Shown here piece by piece: positions 1-10,704 of a stretch of 64,000 nt of DNA. Source of the stretch: Channallabes apus (Eukaryota > Chordata > Actinopteri > Siluriformes > Clariidae). Under the pieces are notes generated by a model, which worked only from the letters and a program-made list of their open reading frames with translations, searched no databases and had not been told where the DNA came from. Position 1 is the stretch's first letter, and every line of letters starts with the position of its first letter. The position numbers were made by a program, and so were the translations under genes. The stretch spans positions 19,514,642 to 19,578,641 of the forward strand of contig CM060121.1 in the NCBI GenBank assembly GCA_030522415.1, read 5' to 3'.

Positions 1-73
1 CCCTTCAGATTGGACTGCAGTGACTTTGACTCTTCTGTGACTGTTTGCCATTCGAGGTATAGTACATAGAAAC

Positions 74-1192
74 ATGGACCAGGACAACAATGTGATGGCT
101 CCTCAGGCTGGGACAGCCAGAATGTGGACGATGCTGGGACGGCGGGTCATGCTGAGGAAGGTAATCCAGTGGCACAGCTGCAGTCACAAATTCTGGAGCT
201 GGGTCGAAGACACGATCAATGTCAGCTCTCGCTAATATGAGTAATGTTAGCACTAGATCATAAGTTTATATTCCAAGAGAGCGTCAAATTGTGCCCTTTA
301 GTGGTGATTATGTTAAAGATGGTCAGTCTGTAGATGAGTTCGTTAATGAGGTTGAGCGTATAATTCGGGTCAGGGGTTTGAACACTGATGACCAAGTTGA
401 TTTCATTTTGTCCCATTTAAGGGGCTCAGCCTTCGATGAAGTCAAGCTGCGTATGGAGAATGAGACTAGGCAACTAAGTGATTTGTTTTCATATCTGTGG
501 GGGACCTTTAGAGAGAAACGTACTACGCCGCAGTTATTGCATGCTTTTTATGCGCGCAGACAGAGAGAGAAGACTTCCGTGACTTTTCCCACGCTCTCTC
601 TCAGCTACTTAATTCTGCACTCCAACAATCCCCTAACGCTGTCTCTGATCCCCAGCTCACTTTAAGAGATCTGTTCATTGAAGGGGTAAGAGAACCATCC
701 CTCCGTAGAGAGCTGCGCAGACTGGTCAGAGAAAAGCCTCAGTCTACCCTCTTTGAGGTTCGTGAAGAAGCCATGATGGGGGTTGTGGAAGACAGACCCC
801 GTAGTGCTAATGTGGCCAGGAGTAGACCTATTGTGAGTGCATGTTCTGGGGAGATGTCAGAACGTTCAGTTTCAGTCAGTGAAGTACAAAGTGACATAGC
901 TGTGGCCTTGCAGGAGTTAGTAAAAATAATCACTCAGCAGGGTAAAGCTATTGGGGAACTCACTAGTGCAGTCCGTGAACTGACTGTACAAAAAGGTGCG
1001 TCACGTGGTAATCTGGGTGGAAAACCCAAAGTTAAGCCCAAATATACTGATGATGGCCAACCCATCTGCTTTAAGTGTGAAGGGGTGGGACATATAGCTA
1101 GACAGTGTCCCTTATCACGTAGTTCCAAAAGCCAGTCCACTGCCACTACAAGTTCTGCGGTGCAGGGAAACGGAGTCCCTCCATTGCCGTGA
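74..1192 (+). pseudogene. gag: Broken gag gene (capsid and nucleocapsid) of the gypsy element
   Basis: Gag builds the particle of the retrotransposon. The reading frame changes several times. An N-terminal part is readable in frame 1 at about 112-238. Capsid-like sequence is in frame 3 at 291 to about 570. The rest is in frame 2, from about 570 to 1192. The last part carries a CCHC zinc knuckle at about 1069-1109 (C-F-K-C then H and C), followed by a Ser/Thr-rich tail. The first ATG of the gag region is probably at 74. At least two single-base shifts (near 240-290 and near 570) break the gene. No intact Gag can be made. The call rests on the zinc knuckle and the position before the protease. 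Confidence 0.75.
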
Positions 1193-2004
1193 GCCGAGCA
1201 ATGCGAGGAACACCAGAAGGCTCCGGATGTAGTACACTAACAAAAGAGCGTTTCATGGAGCGTGCAGTTGGCCAGTGCCCTGAAGTTTATGTTCACATTG
1301 GTGGGGTCCCAGTTAGATGTCTGCTAGACACAGGAAGTAATGTGAGTACCCTAACGGAAAGTTTCTTTAAAGAAAACCTCCACGGAGAAGATAAGGACCT
1401 TCACTGCACCTCCAAATGGCTAAGAATTACCGCAGCCAACAAGCTACCCCTGCCATACTTGGGGTATGTTGAATTGGACATTCAGGTGATGAAGCTAACT
1501 ATACCTGAGTGTGGGTTTCTGATAGTTCGAGACGGGGATTCTGCAGAGTCAGATTCAACTCCCCCGGGTATTATAGGCATGAATATCATCCAGAGATGCA
1601 GACAGTTTGCACTGACTGAGTTCGACACCACTTTGGCAGGGAAGCTGGACTCTGTGTGGCGGGAAGCCTTCACTCATGTGCAGGAAGTTGAACTGGTGGA
1701 AATGATGTCGACGGCCAGAGTTAGTGGCAAGGGCAAAACCCATGTACCAGCATCCTCTGTAGCTACGGTTTATGCCAGAGTAAGCAAGAGAGCCCTTGAC
1801 ACGAGTGGTTGGCTACTGCTAGAACCCGGGAGCATACCATTGCCAGGTGGATTGATCCCCATGCCCACCTTAGTGTCACCCCGAAGTCAACTGTTTCCGT
1901 CCAAGTGGTCAACCTTTCCCAAAGTGATGTTTGGCTACCCCCTAAAGTTCGCCTTGGGATACTTACCCCCTGCCAGTGCATTGAGGCTGCTGCTTGTGAA
2001 GTAA
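1189..2004 (+). pseudogene. Gypsy element aspartic protease region
   Basis: This 271-codon open stretch holds the retroelement protease that cuts Gag and Pol. The active-site triad D-T-G lies at 1327-1335 within the motif LLDTGSNVSTL. A hydrophobic flap-like region and the motif GIIGMNII follow, as expected for a retropepsin fold. It overlaps the end of gag by one codon and is in a different frame. The reverse transcriptase continues in a third frame: homology passes from this frame to frame 3 near 1855, which marks a one-base shift, and the last 50 or so codons here are out-of-frame sequence. Confidence 0.75.
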
Positions 2005-3890
2005 GATTCCAGCGCATCTCGGCTGACCATGAAGAAGTGAGCGTGAACCAGAGGGATAAACCTGAGTCGGATACTTACCTAAGTAATCTGTTAAGTAGAC
2101 TGCAGATAGGAGGTACCACAGAAGAACAAGCAAGGCTCGGTGTACTACTCACAAAGTATGCAGATGTATTTGCAGTCTGTGATGAAGACTTGGGATACAC
2201 AGAGCGGGTGAAACATGAGATCCACTTGACAGATGATACTCCCGTTTCTCAACCATATCGCAGGATACCACCGACTCAGTTTGAAGAGGTCAAAGAGCAT
2301 ATCTCAGGTTTACTCCGGAAGGGTGTCATACAGAACAGCACGAGTTCCTACGCTTCACCCATCGTTTTGGTGCGCAAGGCTGATTCAAGTCTGAGGCTGT
2401 GTGTGGATTATAGGAGATTGAACGCAAAGACTAAACACGATGCGTTCCCCTTGCCTCGCATCGATGAAAGCTTGGATGTGTTAGGCGGAGCGCAAGTCTT
2501 CTCAGTAATCGACCTGGCGAGCGGTTACCATCAAGTTGCAGTCCATGAAAAGGACAGACATAAGACTGCCTTCACTACCCCATTTGGACTCTATGCATAC
2601 CGAAGGATGCCGTTCGGATTGTGCAATGCACCTGCAACGTTTCAGCGGCTCATGCAAGCCATCATGTGTGATTTAGTGTTCCAAATTGTGCTCATCTACT
2701 TGGATGACTTATTGGTGTACTCGTCCACTTTTCACAAACATCTGGTGAGACTTGAAACAGTGTTTAAAAGGCTGAGGGAAACTGGGCTAAAGAATAAAAT
2801 AGAGAAGTGTCATTTTCTGAAGCCAGAAGTGAGATTCCTTGGTCATCAAGTCTCATCCCAAGGCGTGAGTACAGACCCTGACAAGATAAGTGCTGTACAG
2901 CAGTGGCCAGTTCCCAGCACTCTCAAGGAACTTAGATCATTTCTAGGGTTCTGCAGCTATTACAGGAGATTCATAGAACGCTTCTCCCAGATAGCTGGGC
3001 CGTTACATGATGTAGTTAATATGTGCATTAGAGCGACAAGTCCCGTCAAGGCAGCTCAGCTGTATAAGAGCTCTTGGACTTCTCAATGTCAAGTGGCCTT
3101 TGAATGTTTCAAAGGCAGACATACCAGTGCCCCAACACTGGGATATGCTGATTTCACACTCCCCTTTGTGCTTGAGACTGATGCGAGCAACCTTGGTTTG
3201 GGAGCTGTTTTATACCAGCATCAAGAGGGTAGGAAGACGGTGATTGCTTATGCCAGTAGGAGGTTGAGAGGGGCTGAAAGAAATGATCAAAACTACAGCA
3301 GCATGAAGCTGGAACTGTTAGCACTTAAGTGGGCGGTCACTGAAAAGTTCCGAAGTTATCTGCTGGGGTCCAAATTCACAATCATAACGGATAACAACCC
3401 CCTCTGTCATCTCACGACTGCTAAATTAGGGGCCATTGAACAGCGTTGGGCTGCCCAGCTCGCAATCTTTGATTTTGAAGTCAAGTACCGACCTGGGCGA
3501 TGCAACACTGCTGCTGATACCCTTTCCAGGAGACCAGGCTCCGATAAATCAGATCTTGAAAATGAAGACATAGAGTATGACAGCTGTATAGCGATCTGTA
3601 ACTTGCTCAGGAGAGGAACGGCCTTGGAGCCAGACCTGTTGGCAGCAGGAGTTGAATGCAGCCGGGTCAGGCAGTTACAAGCATCCTTGGCTGGAGATGA
3701 TGATGAGCAAAAAAATACTCCCACATTGCGAGGGTATTCAAAAGTGGAACTCCATCAGTTTCAGGAGTCTGATCCAACAATTGGTGTGTTCAAAAAGTTC
3801 TGGAGCCAGCAAAGGAAACCTACAAAGCAGGAGAGGTTGAGTTTGTCCAGATCCGTGTGCTCCCTGTTAAAGCAGTGGTCAAAAATCTGA
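1855..3890 (+). pseudogene. pol: Gypsy element reverse transcriptase and RNase H
   Basis: This open frame encodes reverse transcriptase followed by RNase H. The polymerase core has the motif YLDD at 2697-2708 within LIYLDDLLVY. Upstream landmarks include the LRLCVDYRRLN block and the FSVIDLASGYHQ block. The connection to RNase H is marked by LRSFLGFCSYYRRFI. RNase H shows the first catalytic Asp in LETDASNLGLGAVL and a later TDNNPL block. It reads without a stop from at least 1855 to 3888. At 3888 a TGA ends it just before the integrase, where homology continues in another frame. The open frame starts at 1809, but the first 15 codons are not homologous and come from the frame change. Confidence 0.85.
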
Positions 3891-5570
3891 GAAAAAGATG
3901 GTCTCTTATATCGTCTAATCGATGATGCCCACATTGGAAAATGTCACCAGTTGTTATTGCCCACCTGTCTGACGGATCAAGTCCTGAAGACTGTCCACGA
4001 TCAGATGGGTCATCAGGGTATAGAGAGGACCTTAGGCCTTAGGCCTGAAACAGAGATGTTTCTGGGGAGGAATGTATAAGGATGTAGAACGGTGGGTGAA
4101 GCAATGTCAGCGCTGTGTGTTAGCAAAGATGCCTCAGCCCAAGATTAAGGCACCTTGGACCTCCTTCCTAGCCTCGCGGCCACTGGAGGTGGTAGCAGTT
4201 GACTTCACAACTCTTGAACCAGCCACGAGTGGGCATGAGAATGTACTAGTAGTCACAGATGTGTTCACCAAGTTCAGTCAAGCATTTCCCACCCGTGACC
4301 AGAAGGCTGAGACTACTGCCAATATTCTCCTCAGAGAATGGTTCTTGAAATATGGAGTGCCACAACGCTTGCACTCTGATCAGGGCAGAAATTTTGAAAG
4401 CATTTTGATTGGAGATCTCTAAGTTATACGGGGTCAAGAAAACGCGCACAACACCGCATCACCCCCAGGGCAATCCTCAGTGTGAGCGGTTTAATAGAAC
4501 CCTCCCGCCTGAAAAAAAAACGTAGGTGGCCGAAATATTTATCTGAGCTAGTCTATGCCTATAATGTGACACCACACTCATCCACAGGGTACTCACCGTA
4601 CTATATGTTGTTTGGGGTTCAGCCACATCTGCCCGTTGATGCATTGTTGGGCCAGGAGCCCGAAACAGATGACAAACCTGACTGGCTAAAAGTACACCAG
4701 GAGCGTCTCGGAGATGCCCATATTCGAGCAAAGGAATATGCAGAGAGGAAGGCTGCGGAAAGAGCAAGGCAGCATGCAGAGGATGTATATTGCCCAGCTG
4801 TGGAGGTTGGACAACGTGTGTACCTGCGACACAGACCACCTGGCCGAAACAAAATTCAGGACGCATGGTCTTCCACCGTGTACAAAGTATTAGATGTTCA
4901 GGGGACCACATATACTGTGGATCCTGTTGGGAGAGGTACAGTAAAAAGAGTACACCGATCCAATCTTAGGCCCTGCAATCGCTCAGTTCCAGTGCCCATG
5001 CCAAGATGTCAGAAACCCCTTCCGAAAGTTATACCTACATCAGCTCTGGAGGCAGTAATGCCCCCACAGGAGGCAGAGTGTGTTCTGGTGGAGGAAGTGC
5101 TATGTCCTAGGGAGGACATGGCAGTAGCTCCAGCCTCTAAAGATCCAGAACCACACGTTCCTGAGCTTGGAGACTGTTCCTATTATCAAGCAGAACAATC
5201 TGATACGAGTGGTAACTGTTCAGAACAGGAGAGCTGTGAATTACCTGAGAATACTCTGGAAGTGACTCCGGTATCTGTTGAGCGAGAAATGGAAAGTGTC
5301 CACTTACTTGCTGAGCATCCAGTCATGAGACCCATGCCGACTCCTAGAAAGAAAAGGGAAGAGTGTGCTAAGCTAGAGGTGCCTTGTCCCTCAGCGCGTA
5401 GAACGCAGAGGACCACTGCAGGTGTACATACTAACCCTCACCGATTACCCCAGTCTGCGTGCAATGCAGTGTCTTTCAGTCCTGATATTCTTTCCCAGGT
5501 GCTAGCTGGTGTGGGAGAAAATTCTTCCACCTTGTTGAAGTTGCCTGAATTTAAAATATCAAATAGTTAA
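3891..5570 (+). pseudogene. Gypsy element integrase, frameshifted, with long C-terminal tail
   Basis: Integrase joins the element cDNA to host DNA. The N-terminal zinc-binding H-H-C-C motif is split between frames: HDQMGH lies near 4000 and CQRC near 4108. The DDE core follows, with Asp in VAVDF (about 4200), Asp in HSDQGRNFES (about 4380) and Glu in NPQCERFN (about 4485). The frame breaks near 4055 and near 4421, and a short deletion after the last Glu removes residues. Bases 4482-5570 are open for 362 codons. They carry the end of the integrase core, a GPY/F-like domain (about 4850-4980) and an acidic, low-complexity tail of about 190 residues that I do not recognise. No chromodomain is evident. 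Confidence 0.8.
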
Positions 5571-5639
5571 CAAATTATTTACAAAGACAATTTAAAGTAT
5601 AATCAAAGAAGATTTCAGAAACCACTCAGAGCTGGATGA

Positions 5640-6060
5640 AGTAAGTCAGGTTTATTATTGCAGCAATAAGAACCCAAGTGAGCCAGGCCTAGCAATGCTC
5701 TAGATCAAATCACAAGCAGTGCCAAAGTCGGACTGAATTCACAGCAAAAGACACACACCTTTTATACACTTCAATGAGGAGGAGGGGGGGTCCGGGGACT
5801 CTCCCGAGGAGGGGGAAGTCCCCGGGGAATTTCCCGACCCCTCCTCTATACACTTTTTTTTTTGCTGACCACATCAAATTTTTATCCCATTATAATCCAT
5901 TTCTATTAATTAGTTTTCCATTATAATTACACTTTTGTCATTTAACCCTTTCCTGCGCATATCTGACTCCTCCTTGCGCTCATCTGACTCCTCCTATGCT
6001 TATTAATCTTTCCCATTAAACTTAATTTTCATTATTAATTAGTTTCCATTATCTTTACAT
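5640..6060 (-). promoter_or_regulatory. Minus-strand LTR-like promoter and poly(A) unit
   Basis: Read on the minus strand, this stretch has the layout of a retroviral-type LTR. A U3-like region holds three NF-kB-type sites (5795-5834). A TATA box, TATAAAA, follows at 5766-5760, and about 105 bases further on an AATAAA signal at 5656-5651 with TG-rich sequence after it. It lies inside the gypsy element, just after the end of pol. Further into U3 (about 5950-6000) an imperfect tandem repeat contains CTGACTCCTCCT twice. The exact edges, TG/CA ends and target duplication could not be fixed. It could also be the promoter of some other mobile element. The internal region that should accompany a full LTR element on this strand is not visible. 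Confidence 0.55.
5795..5834. promoter_or_regulatory. Cluster of three NF-kB-type sites
   Basis: Three matches to the kB consensus GGGRNNYYCC sit within 40 bases: GGGACTCTCC (5795-5804), GGGAAGTCCC (5813-5822) and GGGAATTTCC (5825-5834). They end about 30 bases upstream of the minus-strand TATA box at 5760-5766 and about 240 bases upstream of the plus-strand TATA box at 6076. The match is seen in the sequence; binding is inferred. Confidence 0.65.
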
Positions 6061-6075
6061 TTTTCGTACCTTTTT

Positions 6076-6090
6076 TATAAAAAAATATAG
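6076..6090 (+). promoter_or_regulatory. TATA box of the unidentified ORF
   Basis: TATAAAAAAATATAG lies 86 bases before the proposed start codon at 6162. It faces away from the minus-strand TATA at 5760-5766, so the two make a divergent promoter about 310 bases long with the kB cluster between them. Confidence 0.45.
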
Positions 6091-6161
6091 GGGTGGCGTT
6101 TGTTTTCAAGACTTTTCTTTGTTTGTTTTTGGTTTATTCCTCATTTCTCAAAAGACCAGCC

Positions 6162-6756
6162 ATGGGTAAGCATCTCCCTTCAGTTATATTTATTTACATT
6201 AAATATTTTACCCATTTCAAGGTTTTTAAACACTGTATTCTATTTTATAGCCAATTGCGACTTCTCCATTGAGGACTTCATCCCTTTGGATGATTCGGAC
6301 AGCCAGGACAGTTCAGATCGTGTTCCTTCTGAGGACTACAACCCGACTGAGCCTGTGTTGGATCCGACCTCCGTGAGTCCTGTCCGATCTGATTCCGAAT
6401 TGTCTGGATCTTTGATGCAGTATCTACGAAATAAAGGACTTACTTATTTTAGAAAGGATGAGTCTAAGCCTGCTCCTTCTAAGAGACGACGCTTGGATTT
6501 TGAGAGCCCTCACTGTTCTTTTCAGCCAGTGAGGGCCACATCCAACAGACGGCCTAGATTTAAAGTAAGTGTGAGTACTCAGACTGATTCAAACGTGTCT
6601 GTTGGTACACAGACCAATGGAACTAATTCCATTGGTGTTCAAACAGATTTTCCTCAGGCCTCTGTGTCTATGTTAAACCGTGGGGTCTCTGTGTTCATTC
6701 CCCTTACTGACCTTCCACTAGGAGTCGTCCTAGGCCAGAGAAGGCTTGATATGTAA
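6162..6756 (+). CDS. Unidentified spliced ORF, 169 aa, acidic with NLS-like and TQT motifs
   Basis: I do not recognise this protein. The start at 6162 has a good Kozak context (GCCATGG). A donor GTAAG at 6166 and an acceptor TTTTATAG ending at 6250 suggest an 85-base intron. Joining 6162-6165 to 6251-6756 keeps frame and gives about 169 residues. The N-terminal third is rich in Asp, Glu, Ser and Pro. A basic cluster KRRRLDF lies at 6481-6501, like a nuclear localisation signal. The motifs STQTD, GTQTN and GVQTD follow at 6574-6660, spaced by about ten residues. No membrane segment or enzyme motif is seen. It lies inside the gypsy element, behind its own TATA box. A virus-like accessory or regulatory protein is possible but unproven. 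The unspliced frame is open from 6100. Confidence 0.5.
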
Positions 6757-7560
6757 TTTACTTTCTCTAGATGCTTACCCATGGCCCCCTATCTTGTATG
6801 TTTTTTTTCATTGGGCCTTTATACTGTTTGTAAGTATTTTATGTTATTACCATGTAGATACGTATTTTATTTTGTGTCTACTCTTATTAAACTATATTAT
6901 TCATAAGCCTGTTTCTGCGTCTTTTTTCTCTGTGTCTTTTTTTCTGTGTCTCTTGTTATCAGCTCGTACCAGTCTGCGCTTACACATGTACACTGTCCTG
7001 CCCGGAAATTCCCCTTGTCATATAGGTTTCGGTCAACTTAAATTATTATCTTGTTTTTCTCGCGATCCTGTCATGTACGGTTTTGATGGCTGATTTATAG
7101 TTTTGTTTTTCTCGTACCTCCTTGTCAGGTTTATCCAATTATTTTTGATTTCTGGTCTTATGTCTCCCGTATCTTATCTGGTCATCTGTTGGTTCCGGCT
7201 ATGTCCGGTTCCTGGTCCTTCCATATTTTCATTACCTCATCTAGTTGTCCTTTTATGTACTTCCGATCTTCCCCCCCACTCTTCACTAAGTGTGTGTGTT
7301 CAGTTTCTTCGCTCCGTCCGGCACCTTAAGTGTGTGTGCTTAGTTCCGGCTAATCCGGCACCTGGCGCCTTATCTGGTCTATGTTTTACGACCTGTCATG
7401 CTCCTTGGATTCTAGGGACTTTTCCAGTTCCCCCCCAACTCTTGTCTTCTTTTTTATTTTTACTATAATGGTACTTTTATAGTTCTTTCTATATTTCTAC
7501 TTGCATAAATATATGTTGATTAAAATTTGCTTACACTGGTATGGTCCTCTATACCACAGG
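6757..7560. other. T-rich sequence after the unidentified ORF
   Basis: No convincing gene is visible. The plus strand is rich in T and C, so the long open frames here (6746-7093, 7103-7468) code for Leu/Phe/Ser-rich junk with no motif. Short repeats such as TCCGGCACCT and AAGTGTGTGTG occur twice near 7304-7365. The sequence ends near an AT-rich stretch at 7480-7530. The right-hand edge with the gypsy element lies somewhere before 7560. Confidence 0.5.
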
Positions 7561-7618
7561 GCAGCTTCAAAGAGGCCAAGCTGATTAGAGGTTGTAGTCA
7601 CAGAGGACGTTGACTATC

Positions 7619-7630
7619 AGCAGGGGAGAG
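7619..7630 (+). other. Polypurine tract of the gypsy element
   Basis: AGCAGGGGAGAG lies directly before the TGTAACC start of the 3' LTR. This is the position of the plus-strand primer in LTR retrotransposons. Confidence 0.65.
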
Positions 7631-8416
7631 TGTAACCAGGTTGAAAAGCTGACCTGTTAATCACAGGAGTGGTTAGTTGTGCCCCTGTCTGTTAGTGTTG
7701 CACATATTGTGTCGATTAGTGGGGTTTTCATGTATTGAGAAAATGTAACGCTGGCCCTTTAAGAAACACAAGCGTGCTATTACCTGAAAGCAGTGCGATC
7801 TCATACCATAGTGTGCGCTGGTGCAGTGGAGCAAAATTTACATCAAAGTTTAGTAAAAAGTAAACTAGCATGAGATGTGCATGTATGACTAAGGTAAATA
7901 AGAGCTCCTCAGTGTTTTGCTTGTTAGTGTAGCCGTGTATCGCGTTGATTTCGGGTGATTTGACCGGGACCCACTGGTGTGGGTGAACCAAATCAACGAC
8001 GTCGCTTAAAGCGTAAGTGCTTGGACATAATCCACTTCATCAATGTACTGAGTATTTTGTGTGCATCTTTGTGAAAAAGCATGATTAAAATATAGTTATT
8101 TTGGTTATTCAAGAGGGGAGAACTGCTCCATAGGCCATCTGTGTGCTTCCGGTGTGAGTGCGAAGCATCAGAGTGAATTTTATTTAATGTTACTGTTCTA
8201 AAAGTGAGTTTTAATCGTGATGCACATGTATTTTGTTAAAGAGGACAGCAAGATGGAGGATCTTTTTAATGTTGTGTGTTCCCAATGTTAATGTGAACCT
8301 CTATTATATGCAGAGAAGAAACGCAAGCTCCTCATATGCAGTGTTAATGTGTAATGTACCAGAGTGGTGAGGAGCAGTAAGTTTGAATCAGTTATTTTGT
8401 TTATGAAATGAGAGAG

Positions 8417-9854
8417 TAGGGCTGGGCGATTTGGCCTAAAATCAAAATCTCGATTAATTGAACATTTTAACTCGATTTCGATTAATAAACGATTTTTTTT
8501 TTTTTGCCCTCATAGTTCACTGACAAGTTTTGTACAGTAAATATGTAAATATGAAGGGTGCATTACTTGATTGATTAATTGAAGGTAACACACACTATCT
8601 ACTATCTGATTATTTGTTGAACATCACTGTTGAACAACTTAAATTAAACTGAAGCCACAAAAATTAAAGGGTTCATTAAATTACATTTTAAAGTATAGTT
8701 TATTAACAAAAACAGATGACACAGTTGGCCTTAAAAATTAAGATACTATATGCACATGCTCAATCTTTACAAGGCAAAGATTTTTATTAAAAAAATATAT
8801 ATACTTGTTTGTGATGATAAAAAGTATCTTTTGATGATATATTAATGTTTTGAGATTTTTAAACAATAATGAGAAACAACATTTAGACCACACACACTAG
8901 GGCTGTCTTTTTATCCCACAATTCAGAGTTAAATAAAGGCTATTTCACACGGCCCCAATAAACTGACATAATGGCTTAAGCATGCAATGACAACAAAAAT
9001 GGAATTAATTATGCAGCTATCAATCTGGGCCAGGACAATTTCACTTTTACTATATAGTTGGGTACCTGCTAGGTGTTGTATAGTTCATATTTGCCTGGCC
9101 AGAATGGTTTAAGCCACCAAAATAACGTTTTATTGATAAACTGCGCAGCATTCGCCAGCGTGAACACTCGCGTTAGTAACGAGGCGAATAAGGAGCTAAA
9201 CTTCAGCCGCAGAGTGAGACGCTGCGCAATAAGGAGCCAAACAAACCGGAAGCTGCGAATAAGGAGCTAAACTTCAGCCTCGTGTGCTTAGGGGCATCAT
9301 ATCTTTCGCTAGAAAGTTAGAAACGGCCCTGGTTATATCCTTGCTCCTTTTGGACACCTTTCATAAGGTGTAATGGCCACGAAAGACGACACGATCGATA
9401 TCTGCTTTGGTACAGCCCCACTGCTAGCCCTGCTAGTTGACGGAGTAGCATCGCCCCGCATTTTCATGCTCTCAGTGTGTGGTCTCAGTGTGGTCGTGTG
9501 GGTGATGTGTTCATATAAAGGAGTTCGTGCTACCTTTTTTGTCGACAATTTCAACATCTTTGGATAATAACTCGAGGTTAGATTCACTTTCGTCGCTGCT
9601 TCCACTCTTTTTTTTTTTTTTTTTTTTTTGGTCGTCCTGGTGGCAAGTTTGCTTCGCAAAGTGCGGCAGGAAATTAACTTTGACATGCACGGCACGCGCA
9701 AGCTGCACGCTGATTGGTTGTTGTCGTGTTGTCCTGCTGTGTGATTGGCTCTTAGATTAATCCATATCGAGCAAAAAATGTCTAGAGCTTTTCATCGTTT
9801 TTAAAATCAAACAAATCGCGATTCGATATGATATCGTTTATCGGCCCAGCCCTA
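8417..9854. mobile_element. Non-autonomous hAT element, copy A, with 8-bp target duplication
   Basis: The element starts TAGGGCTGGGCGAT and ends ATCGGCCCAGCCCTA, imperfect inverted ends typical of fish hAT elements. It is flanked by the 8-bp direct repeat TGAGAGAG (8409-8416 and 9855-9862), the size made by hAT transposases. A closely related copy lies at 46689-48109 with a different 8-bp duplication. Length is 1438 bases. It is inserted in the gypsy 3' LTR, so it is younger than that element. Confidence 0.85.
9333..9708 (-). pseudogene. N-terminal remnant of a hAT (BED-type) transposase
   Basis: On the minus strand of the hAT element, two overlapping frames read like the start of a hAT/ZBED transposase. 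One has a poly-Lys and Ser/Glu-rich segment ending near 9511. The other has the fragment HTESMKMRGD and, later, [10 protein letters not shown], which resemble the end of a BED finger and the linker before the catalytic domain in such proteins. The catalytic domain is missing. The resemblance is from memory of the family and is weak. The matching part of copy B (47622-47813) is also broken. Confidence 0.4.
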
Positions 9855-9876
9855 TGAGAGAGTACAAGTACAGGTA

Positions 9877-9954
9877 TGTCTATGGATGATATGTCATGAA
9901 GAACTTTCATTCATGTTTCAAGTAGTTTAAACAGCCTTATTCTGTCTTTTTTTG
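9877..9954. repeat. 78-bp direct duplication, left copy
   Basis: The sequence from TGTCTATGGATGATATG to TGTCTTTTTTTG is repeated almost exactly at 10705-10782. Both lie in the gypsy 3' LTR. The solo LTR lies between them. The next word, GAGGGACAAACTT, follows the right copy directly, but follows the left copy only after about 100 extra bases (at about 10053). Confidence 0.8.
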
Positions 9955-10282
9955 CTGACAAGGTTATATGTATGTTTGTTTATAGAATGAGAGGCTGCTA
10001 CCGTTGTCTGTTAGCCCTTTATTTATATGATCAATTGTTTATCATTTTGTTTTGAGGGACAAACTTATATCTCTGTGTATTCTTTTGGTCACACTTCATT
10101 CTGTAGAGTTTGTTGCTGTGCCTTTTAGGTCCATGCATTCTTCGCTGTGGGCAAAATCTTTTGTATAAGTATGTTTCAGGTTATGTTTCTGCGCCGTGTC
10201 TGATGACCTATTATCCGCCGGCGACTTCTTGAAAGCTCTGAGTTTTATTCAATGATGTTTCTTATGAATAAAAGGGGTGAAC

Positions 10283-10701
10283 TGTAGGGAATATTTGATT
10301 TTTAGTATGTTTCATGATATTCTGTGTGCGTGAGAACAGAATGTTACTTCTTTCTCTTACCTCGACACAAGCTGCACTTTCAATAAACACATCCTAGTTT
10401 ATGTTAAAGGTCGTAAAACTGTTAAACGCTCGTGAATGCAGAGCTACTCCCAATTTTCTGTTCTTCTTTACCTTATCTTTTCTAAACATTCCTGACCAGA
10501 TGCAAACACTCCTGCACCCACCTTTTCGTTGGTTCTTTGTGTGTGTGCGTATATATACTCCTGTCTTCCACAATAAACTTGGAACGTCTCACTAAGCACG
10601 GACTTGTGTATTATTGAATGGTTCCCTGGATCCAGGCGGGAAGCAAAATACAGGCTGAGCACTGACTAGACGGGGTCTAGCAAAAACAAGAAATCCTTAC
10701 A
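10283..10701 (+). mobile_element. ERV-like solo LTR without target duplication
   Basis: The block runs from TGTAGGGA to TCCTTACA, which are imperfect inverted ends with TG and CA. Inside are a TATA-like TATATATAC at about 10549 and an AATAAA at about 10572, spaced as in the U3-R part of an LTR. The length of about 419 bases fits a solo LTR. The flanks (GTGAAC and ATTTGT) do not match, so the usual target duplication is missing. The neighbouring 78-bp duplication suggests that recombination, not simple insertion, placed or altered it. Confidence 0.6.
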
Positions 10702-10704
10702 ATT

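Noticed and set aside
6746..7468. Two hydrophobic plus-strand open frames that look like membrane proteins
   Set aside because: The hydrophobic residues come from T-rich composition; there is no start context, motif or frame link to the ORF before them.
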